NCBI GenBank assembly: GCA_964614415.1
Contig: CAZTLE010000007.1
Location: forward strand, 1-42,548
DNA length: 42,548 bases
Reading direction: 5' to 3'
DNA from: CAZTLE01 sp964614415
GTDB taxonomy: Bacteria; Bacteroidota; Bacteroidia; Flavobacteriales; Flavobacteriaceae
Shown here piece after piece: positions 25,091 to 31,012 of the stretch (position 1 is the first letter of the stretch; every line of letters begins with the position of its first letter). The notes below the pieces were generated by a model, which did no database searches, was not told the DNA's origin, and saw nothing but the letters and a program-made list of their open reading frames with translations. A program made the translations under genes and the position numbers.

Positions 25091-25212
25091 TAACTATGAC
25101 TTCGACACGTCAAACATTACTCCAGAGCTCGTTTAACGGTTAGTGAACTCTTACTGCACTTTGAACGTCCATCTGCGTTAACGCTTCGGTGGACATATTG
25201 AGGAGCGGACTA
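25091..25212. repeat. Palindromic repeat element, copy B
   Basis: Starts TAACTATGACTTCGACACGTC and ends TGAGGAGCGGACTA, matching the ends of copy A. Its centre differs: GAGCTCGTTTAAC faces GTTAGTGAACTC, and GTCCA (25167-25171) faces TGGAC (25190-25194) around the perfect palindrome GCGTTAACGC (25175-25184). Confidence 0.7.
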
Positions 25213-25221
25213 TGCGGATGC

Positions 25222-25291
25222 GATTCTTCGCTGCGCTCGGAATGACAAGCGCACGTCATTTCGAACCGCCAGGGGTGGTGAGAAATCACAT
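25222..25291. repeat. REP-like inverted repeat (CGGAATGAC / GTCATTTCG)
   Basis: CTGCGCTCGGAATGAC followed after eight bases by GTCATTTCGAACC forms a hairpin with one mismatch, flanked by GATTCTTCG on the left and GTGAGAAATC on the right. This resembles interspersed repeats known in many Bacteroidota and Proteobacteria genomes. Confidence 0.65.
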
Positions 25292-25310
25292 CCCAATAAA
25301 TCAGCACTTT

Positions 25311-27023
25311 CTACTTCAAACCAAACGCATTCTTAAGATGGGTCAGGCCCTCTCCTGTAGATGCCTGGGTATAGATGAAATTCAGCATATCGTAATAACC
25401 CGTAAACTCACTGTCTGTGGGGACCGTGCCTGCATCAGGGGCCACACAGGTAAAAGAGTGCAGTGTTCCGGTGGTGTTTGGCGCAATCCCGAAATTTGAA
25501 TTTGCAACAGTGGTCACCTTATACTGTGTATAGATAATCTCCATATTCCCGTCACTTACATGCCAGGTGTGAGGTGTGCTGCTCAGTGCACCTTCATCGA
25601 AGATCTGTATTTCGGGTACGTATACGCAACCCAACACTTGCTCCAAAATGCTGCAGCCCTCAACACAGAACTCGGTGCCTTCGTTGCACAGACCCTGCCC
25701 GAACAAATTGGCAATATCGACGCCCACTTTAGCACCACTACCCGGATCATAAGCGCTTGTAACATTGTCAAAAGCGACGATATCGAAACCATTGCCTGGG
25801 CCGTTACCATTTAACTGCAAGTATTTCACAATTTGAGCCACTCCCGAGTTATCAACCGGACCTCCATCCGCGATTCTCACCATCTTCTTGCTTGCCAATT
25901 GATCTACCGTTAAGCTATCTGCCGGCTCAAACTTCACCGAACCGTTCAGGGAAAAGCTGGGAGCCAATTTTCGCAACCAGTGCGCATCGTCCCACCACCA
26001 TTTCAAATCGTATTGTCGTACGTACGCCATAAAGCCCAGTGCAGCACTGGATGCCGCAGACGCATGAACGGCCAAAACCTGATCATTATCCGATGGATTT
26101 GTGATCGTAGTGTCTTTTTCGGTTGGGAACGCAGCAATGACTTCAGAATAACCTATGTTAAAATAGCCTCCCGATTCCAGAACCGGCAGAAAAGCCGGTG
26201 CAGTATCTGTGGAACCAGAAGGTAGCCCGGAAAAGATAACCGGCATTACTTCGCTATACCTCACAGGATTATTATCACAGGTCGCCGCAAGACGCAGTCC
26301 GCCCATATCGGGCGACCCGGGATTGAGACATGCCTGATAGTACTGATACTTATCACGCTCATATCTGAAATTCTCACCGTATGAATTGAGAAGGACGTTT
26401 GACGTAAGCATGCTTCCTGCTGCCAACAAGGTCTTGTCCTTCGCCCAACCCGCGCGAGGGCCACTCAGCGTTGCTCCATTCAGCGAATATCCTTTGTACA
26501 CGATATCCTCAACAATGGAGACCCAATCACGACTTTCATTGTCATTGGCATCTAGCACGCAAAGCGTATACCCATACCAATCATCATAAAAATGGTCACA
26601 CGCCTTGGTGTTTTTGAAAAGTTCGTGTTGCATACCGAGCCATCCCGTTTGACCCCATGTGGTAATAGCACCTGCTTTTTGGATATCCGATACAAAGGTG
26701 TCGGACAGCGTCAGCATCGTACTGAACCAGGTTCCTCCGGAATTGGAACCTATGGTTCCTACATTTTTGAAGGCTTCACCCAGGTTCAGGGAACCATTCT
26801 GCAATAAAGCCAAAATCCAGCCGGAGTGCCCGGTATGCGCACGCCAACCACCACCTGCAAAGGCAACATGGATATCTTTATCCGAAGGCTCGGTCATCTC
26901 AGTCTCGGTCTCTGGTTCGGGTTCTGTGGTTTTCTTTTCGTCTTTACATGCCATGAGAGCAACTAAGACAAGTAAGGCACATAAAGCCGGATGTCGGATT
27001 ATTGAAAACAGTTTGAGTTTCAT
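25311..27023 (-). CDS. Phospholipase lipoprotein (cPLA2/PLB-like, patatin superfamily)
   Basis: A 570-residue surface or periplasmic lipoprotein. The signal ends with the lipobox LMAC, Cys26, followed by an acidic region (KDEKK then EPEPETETEM) that resembles a lipoprotein export signal, so surface exposure is plausible. The catalytic region has the oxyanion motif GGGWRAHTG (57-65), the nucleophile elbow GSNSGGTWF (Ser95), and the general base Asp in ADGGPVDNSGVAQ. The Ser-Gly-Gly-Thr-Trp context is closer to fungal phospholipase B and cytosolic PLA2 than to bacterial patatins. It should hydrolyse acyl esters of phospholipids (inference). It is alone on the minus strand and flanked by two copies of the same ~100 bp repeat (24983-25080 and 27058-27157). 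Confidence 0.82.
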   Translation of the reverse strand: MKLKLFSIIRHPALCALLVLVALMACKDEKKTTEPEPETETEMTEPSDKDIHVAFAGGGWRAHTGHSGWILALLQNGSLNLGEAFKNVGTIGSNSGGTWFSTMLTLSDTFVSDIQKAGAITTWGQTGWLGMQHELFKNTKACDHFYDDWYGYTLCVLDANDNESRDWVSIVEDIVYKGYSLNGATLSGPRAGWAKDKTLLAAGSMLTSNVLLNSYGENFRYERDKYQYYQACLNPGSPDMGGLRLAATCDNNPVRYSEVMPVIFSGLPSGSTDTAPAFLPVLESGGYFNIGYSEVIAAFPTEKDTTITNPSDNDQVLAVHASAASSAALGFMAYVRQYDLKWWWDDAHWLRKLAPSFSLNGSVKFEPADSLTVDQLASKKMVRIADGGPVDNSGVAQIVKYLQLNGNGPGNGFDIVAFDNVTSAYDPGSGAKVGVDIANLFGQGLCNEGTEFCVEGCSILEQVLGCVYVPEIQIFDEGALSSTPHTWHVSDGNMEIIYTQYKVTTVANSNFGIAPNTTGTLHSFTCVAPDAGTVPTDSEFTGYYDMLNFIYTQASTGEGLTHLKNAFGLK

Positions 27024-27057
27024 ACCATTCTATATTTGTAAGTAGTTTTTTAAACAC

Positions 27058-27157
27058 AAAAATCCCCAACAACTCATCTGCCAAAGGCAAACAAGCTGTG
27101 GGGAGCTGGATTAAAGATAGGGAATATTGTTGGAAGCCTGAAGTGGAAAGCCAGAAG
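27058..27157. repeat. ~100 bp hairpin repeat, copy 2 (upstream of lipase gene)
   Basis: Begins AAAAATCCCCAACAACTC with the stem partner GTGGGG, then ATTAAAGATAGGG and GCCAGAAG at the same spacing as copy 1. It lies just upstream of the lipase start, in the same direction as copy 1. Confidence 0.8.
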
Positions 27158-27179
27158 CCCGAGGACGTAAGGTATTGAT

Positions 27180-27407
27180 TTACTTAGAATTTCGTTTCTT
27201 TTTGCGGTAATCGCGAATCAGAATAGCGATATCAGAGACAGGGTAAATCAAAACCATCACCATACCGGCCGCACCAAAGAAAACCGATCTTCCATAGTAT
27301 ATTGAATCTTTATCATAACGAGGATCAAATACCATTTTGAAGGCCAGAATGAACAGAAGAATACAAGTTGGATAAAGTACCAGCCGGGTCAGAATATTCC
27401 TGATCAT
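27180..27407 (-). CDS. Small two-helix membrane protein
   Basis: A 75-residue hydrophobic protein with two membrane segments (about residues 7-24 and 43-66) and a basic C-terminus (RDYRKKKRNSK). Start ATG at 27405-27407. It follows the T9SS gene at 27439 in the same direction with a 31 bp gap, so the two are likely cotranscribed. No family recognised. Confidence 0.62.
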   Translation of the reverse strand: MIRNILTRLVLYPTCILLFILAFKMVFDPRYDKDSIYYGRSVFFGAAGMVMVLIYPVSDIAILIRDYRKKKRNSK

Positions 27408-27438
27408 GATGTAATTTATTCGAAACTCTTATTGATCC

Positions 27439-28191
27439 TCAATGCTTCACAATTTTGTGTACTTCGGTGCCGCTGAGTGTTTGAATGGCCAAAAAGTAGA
27501 CCCCAGCACTCACATGTGAAATATCGACTGAGTTCATCGACGGATCAAATCCTTTCAAAGATACTTTATTGCCGGTAGAGGTATACAGAGATACCGAACG
27601 AATCATCAGATTATTCCCATCAATACGAAACAATCCGGTAGAGGGATTCGGATATATCACCAGCCAGGGCTCGCGGACCGTTTCAATCCCAAGAATTGCT
27701 TTATTGCGATAGGTGTAATCCACAAATGGTTGGGTAGCATAGGTTAGCGTTTGAAATCCGTCGGCATCATCTGTAATTGCCACATTGATAATGGTATAAT
27801 AAGTTGGATCACCATCTACGTAGCCAAACGGGCCAATGATATATGGCTCATCCATGTCTTCATAAAAACCACAGGAGTTTCCGGTTTGGGAAGTAATAAC
27901 CGTTCTGAAATTGAACCCCGTACCGTCATCCTCAAGCCCCCCTTCGAAGGTGTTGCAAATACCAAGGCCTGAAAAGTTGAGTGAGTTATCGATAATCACG
28001 TAGGGTGTGATCTGGGGTATGGTGGGACTTCCTCCGTAGGGTTGGTAGCCCACCACATTGAATTGTTCGTTGAAATCGGTATCGAAGATCTCGTACAGAT
28101 GCCATTCCTGATCGAACAGATCCGGATCGGGATCCTGAGCGTGCAGGCACGTCGCCATCAGTGCCATAACACAAAGTGTTATTCTCCTCAT
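27439..28191 (-). CDS. Small T9SS-secreted protein
   Basis: A 250-residue secreted protein with signal peptide MRRITLCVMALMATCLHAQ, a middle domain (about 20-165) rich in Asp, aromatic and Gly residues, and a C-terminal T9SS type A domain starting VIYPNPSTGLFRIDG and ending SAGVYFLAIQTLSGTEVHKI. The middle (EWHLYEIF, then NFSGLGICNTFEGGL) resembles META-like domain proteins, which often carry a similar W-x-L and N-x-x-G motif, but this is not certain. It is divergent from the AraC regulator at 28345. Confidence 0.75.
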   Translation of the reverse strand: MRRITLCVMALMATCLHAQDPDPDLFDQEWHLYEIFDTDFNEQFNVVGYQPYGGSPTIPQITPYVIIDNSLNFSGLGICNTFEGGLEDDGTGFNFRTVITSQTGNSCGFYEDMDEPYIIGPFGYVDGDPTYYTIINVAITDDADGFQTLTYATQPFVDYTYRNKAILGIETVREPWLVIYPNPSTGLFRIDGNNLMIRSVSLYTSTGNKVSLKGFDPSMNSVDISHVSAGVYFLAIQTLSGTEVHKIVKH

Positions 28192-28344
28192 AACACAAAG
28201 TTTTAGTTGGTGTACTAAAGGTACTAAAATCCCCAGGCAGCTGGTAAATCTTTGTAATAACTAACTTATTTTGAGATATATACTTATCAACAATCCGCAT
28301 GAAAGTATTCCTCGGTTTCACGACTAATTCGAAAACTAACTGTC

Positions 28345-29397
28345 ATGGTCCGGAAGTGGACACCGGAAATCAACAAAGTATATACGATCGACAGGTACTC
28401 CTTCTTTCAGGTTTTGGAGGGCAGCGGGGGTATTCAAGTGGATTTCAAGAACTACTACAACTGGCAGAACAAAGCCATCTACCTGGAAAAAGGACAATAC
28501 ATTAAGTTCATGTCTGACAATTTCCTAGTACGGCAGATTGAGTTCCCGGATGAGATCCTTTCCCGAAATGACGACGTCCGCGTACTCTTCAAACACTTAG
28601 TTTCCCTGGGCTACATCAATTTCACGGAATGTGAAGAATGTGTGCGTCAACTTTCCGATACTACCACATCAGAGTCTTCCAGCACACTCATTGATATATC
28701 ATCGCACCAATGGTACGTTCAGGACCCGTTTCGAGCCAATAAGGAGGAATATCAGGTGATCTTTGATCTAAAGGAGGTCATCGATCAACACTATTCCGAA
28801 TCCCTAAGTAGTTCCGAACTAACGTCTCTGGCCTCCACAAGTGGTTATGAAACTCAAACATTGGTAAAAGACAAGATCGGACTAACAGTGAAAGCACTTT
28901 ACTCCAGGAAGAAACTAGTAGAAAGTCAAAAAGAAGTTGCATTCACCGATAAAAACATTCAGGAAATAGCCTATGACATGGGGTATAGTGATCCTTCCTA
29001 TTTTGGACGGTTCTTCCGAAATAACACGGGAAAGACTCCAGCCCAATTCCGCCAGGACTTCGATTACATCAACAGGGATATGTTTACACAAAACATCACT
29101 GAGTTGTTGCGAACCCATCACATGGAGCACCGCCAGTTAGGCTTCTATGCAGATAAAATGAACCTCTCCGTTAAGGCGCTGTCGCGAAAAGTAAAGGACA
29201 AAACGAACACCTCCCTTGGACAGCTCATCCGTCTGGAAGTGATTCATACTGCCAAAAAAATGCTGAGTCAGGGTGCTTCGGTAAAGGACATTTCCATACA
29301 CCTCGGTTTTGAAGAGCCAAATCACTTCTCGTCCTTTTTTAAGCATTACACCGGCCATACTCCCGGAGATTTCAGGAATAAAAAGTCCCAGACGTAG
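28345..29397 (+). CDS. AraC-family regulator with two HTH domains
   Basis: A 350-residue transcriptional regulator. The N-terminal part (about residues 1-110) is a cupin-like or sensor domain of unrecognised ligand. It is followed by two successive AraC-type HTH regions: the first around 200-235 with IQEIAYDMGYSDPSYFGRFF and RNNTGKTPAQF, the second around 305-345 with VKDISIHLGFEEPNHFSSFF and KHYTGHTPGDF. Two full AraC domains in one chain are unusual; the two may read paired sites. It lies immediately upstream of the SnoaL-like and YHS genes, plus strand, which are the likely targets. Confidence 0.9.
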   Translation: MVRKWTPEINKVYTIDRYSFFQVLEGSGGIQVDFKNYYNWQNKAIYLEKGQYIKFMSDNFLVRQIEFPDEILSRNDDVRVLFKHLVSLGYINFTECEECVRQLSDTTTSESSSTLIDISSHQWYVQDPFRANKEEYQVIFDLKEVIDQHYSESLSSSELTSLASTSGYETQTLVKDKIGLTVKALYSRKKLVESQKEVAFTDKNIQEIAYDMGYSDPSYFGRFFRNNTGKTPAQFRQDFDYINRDMFTQNITELLRTHHMEHRQLGFYADKMNLSVKALSRKVKDKTNTSLGQLIRLEVIHTAKKMLSQGASVKDISIHLGFEEPNHFSSFFKHYTGHTPGDFRNKKSQT

Positions 29398-29475
29398 CGT
29401 CTTTTTTGTAGCTCTTACCCGCACCCATAGGTTCATCTTTGTACCTGAATTTAACAACCATTAAATCAGAATAAG

Positions 29476-29826
29476 ATGAACATTAAAGATCAAGTACAAA
29501 AGATGGATGCCCTGGTAGCTCAGGGAGCCATTGTAGACGCTGTAAAGCGATTTTTTGCCGAAGAGGCTCAGACTTCAGACTTTTCAGGCACGACCACTTC
29601 TAACAAGGCCGAGATGGTCGACAAGATGGAAGGATTTGCAGGAGCCATTGCTCAGGTAAACGGAATCACTCATCACAACTCTATTGTTGACGGGGACCTT
29701 TCGGCTTCCGAATTCACATTCGACTTCAGGATGACCGATGGAAGTTTCATTTACTGGCATGAGATCATTCGCAGAAAATGGAATGGCCATGGTGAGGTAA
29801 TTCACGAGGAATACTTTAAGGCTTAA
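29476..29826 (+). CDS. SnoaL-like (NTF2-fold) protein
   Basis: A 116-residue cytoplasmic protein of the nuclear transport factor 2/SnoaL superfamily, judged from size and the pattern of an N-terminal helical part, MDALVAQGAIVDAVKRFFAE, and later strands (FTFDFRMTDGSFIYWHEI). Members include steroid isomerases, polyketide cyclases and enzymes of unknown role, so the reaction is unknown. It starts 78 bp after the AraC stop and 25 bp before the YHS gene. A CATCTTTG box at 29434-29441 may be the promoter. Confidence 0.75.
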   Translation: MNIKDQVQKMDALVAQGAIVDAVKRFFAEEAQTSDFSGTTTSNKAEMVDKMEGFAGAIAQVNGITHHNSIVDGDLSASEFTFDFRMTDGSFIYWHEIIRRKWNGHGEVIHEEYFKA

Positions 29827-29851
29827 TCACGTAAAACTAAAAAGAGAAAAA

Positions 29852-30322
29852 ATGAGAACACTTCTTAGAACAGCATTAATTGCCATGACACTCTTGCTTT
29901 CAACTTCCGTTGAAGCACAAAACAACAAGGCAAACAACATAGATAACAGTAACATCGCCCTTCAGGGATACAGTCCTGTATCTTACTTAGACCTGGGATT
30001 GGCTCAAAAAGGTGTAAAGGAATACAAATCGGAATACCAAAAGATCACCTATTACTTTACTTCGGCGGAGCAAAAGGCCACTTTTGATAAAACCCCGGAG
30101 CGCTATCTCCCACAGTATGGCGGATTTTGCGCCTTTGGGGTGTATGCAGGTGCCAAGTTCCGGCCGGATCCCAACAAGTTCATTGTAAAGGATGGAAAAT
30201 ACTTCCTGTACCTGTACAATTTGGAATTGGACGCGCAGCAATTGTGGTTGGCCGAGAAGAATCACAATGTTTTGATGGTTAAAGCCAATAAGAACTGGAA
30301 GGAGTTAAGTAAGACGCATTAG
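29852..30322 (+). CDS. YHS-domain protein, exported
   Basis: A 156-residue protein with a signal peptide ending near residue 22 (LLLSTSVEAQ) and a YHS-family domain: IALQGYSPVSYLDLG, ITYYFTSAEQKATFDKTPER and YLPQYGGFCAFGVYAG. The core Cys, in YGGFCAFG, is present. YHS-type proteins are thought to bind metals, possibly copper, but the residues visible here give only weak support. It follows the SnoaL-like gene closely, so it should be cotranscribed with it. Confidence 0.85.
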   Translation: MRTLLRTALIAMTLLLSTSVEAQNNKANNIDNSNIALQGYSPVSYLDLGLAQKGVKEYKSEYQKITYYFTSAEQKATFDKTPERYLPQYGGFCAFGVYAGAKFRPDPNKFIVKDGKYFLYLYNLELDAQQLWLAEKNHNVLMVKANKNWKELSKTH

Positions 30323-30323
30323 A

Positions 30324-30395
30324 CAAGCTTTCACATTCGTTCACAAAAAAACCTCCTGAATGCTTCAGGAGGTTTCCGTAGTAGCGGGGGCAAGA
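30324..30395. repeat. 72 bp direct repeat, outer copy (tRNA 3' end plus terminator)
   Basis: Nearly identical to 30512-30583: same CAAGCTTTCACATTCGTTCA, same terminator stem, then TCCGTAGTAGCGGGGGCAAGA, which includes the last 14 nt of the tRNA. Differences are limited to the loop of the hairpin. Distance between copies is 188 bp. Confidence 0.92.
30345..30375 (-). terminator. Rho-independent terminator, outer copy
   Basis: On the minus strand a 12 bp perfect stem (AAACCTCCTGAA with TTCAGGAGGTTT, loop of three) is followed by a T run. It lies inside the duplicated segment. Confidence 0.85.
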
Positions 30396-30511
30396 TTAGC
30401 TCCCCTCCTTCGCCAAGACTCCGGAGGGTCGCTGGACTTTAATAAGGGAAGCTTTACAACACAAACCTCGAAGCTACGCTTCTCGTATTTTTGCGAACTT
30501 CATCGTGAAAG

Positions 30512-30569
30512 CAAGCTTTCACATTCGTTCACAAAAAAACCTCCTGAGTGTTTCAGGAGGTTTCCGTAG

Positions 30570-30583
<14 letters not shown>
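30512..30583. repeat. 72 bp direct repeat, inner copy (contains tRNA 3' end)
   Basis: Copy next to the intact tRNA-fMet; contains its terminator and 14 nt of the 3' end. The unrelated 116 bp spacer lies at 30396-30511. A perfect GTGAAAGCAAGCTTTCAC palindrome sits at 30505-30522, at its left border. Confidence 0.92.
30533..30563 (-). terminator. Rho-independent terminator of tRNA-fMet
   Basis: Stem AAACCTCCTGA (30537-30547) with TCAGGAGGTTT, followed on the minus strand by seven T (A at 30533-30539 on plus). It ends transcription just after the tRNA. Confidence 0.85.
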
Positions 30584-30642
<59 letters not shown>

Positions 30643-30677
30643 ATATGTATGCTGAAACTCACCTGATCATCTCTGAT

Positions 30678-30702
30678 CTTCGGGTTATGAGCCCGACGAG
30701 CT
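30678..30702 (-). pseudogene. Partial copy of the tRNA-fMet anticodon arm
   Basis: A 25 bp segment identical to 30598-30622 of the intact tRNA (anticodon loop and both anticodon-stem strands), 80 bp upstream of it. The rest of a cloverleaf is not recognisable: D-arm and acceptor are degenerate. It is therefore a remnant or partial duplication, not a tRNA gene. Confidence 0.7.
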
Positions 30703-30810
30703 TCCATCCGGTTGCTGAGTTATACCGAAGCACCCGCGATGTGGACGGCAAATATACAACGGTTTTACCGCATACACAACCACATGTTAAGAAAATGTTT
30801 TCAACCACCA

Positions 30811-30843
30811 AAAGAAAGCCTCCCGAGCGAATCGGAAGGCCTC
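30811..30843 (-). terminator. Terminator-like hairpin after the FG-GAP gene
   Basis: On minus GCCTTCCGA pairs with TCGGGAGGC (one mismatch) followed by TTTCTTTT. It lies downstream of the FG-GAP gene stop at 31013; the gene-free stretch 30643-31012 holds only this and the tRNA remnant. Confidence 0.55.
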
Positions 30844-31012
30844 GTCAACCGATCGATAAAACATCAATCATGAAAACTCCTTAGGCCACAAAGGGCAATG
30901 CTACTTCCAATTCAATTGTGGTCTCAATCCAAAATTCCAACAATGTTAAATGCCGCTCAGAGCCATAAGAGAACTCTTCATAGGAGGTTATCAATTCGCT
31001 TGTTATCATCTC

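Noticed and set aside
30678..30740. Second tRNA gene upstream of tRNA-fMet
   Set aside because: Only the anticodon arm is intact; acceptor, D-arm and T-arm cannot be formed.
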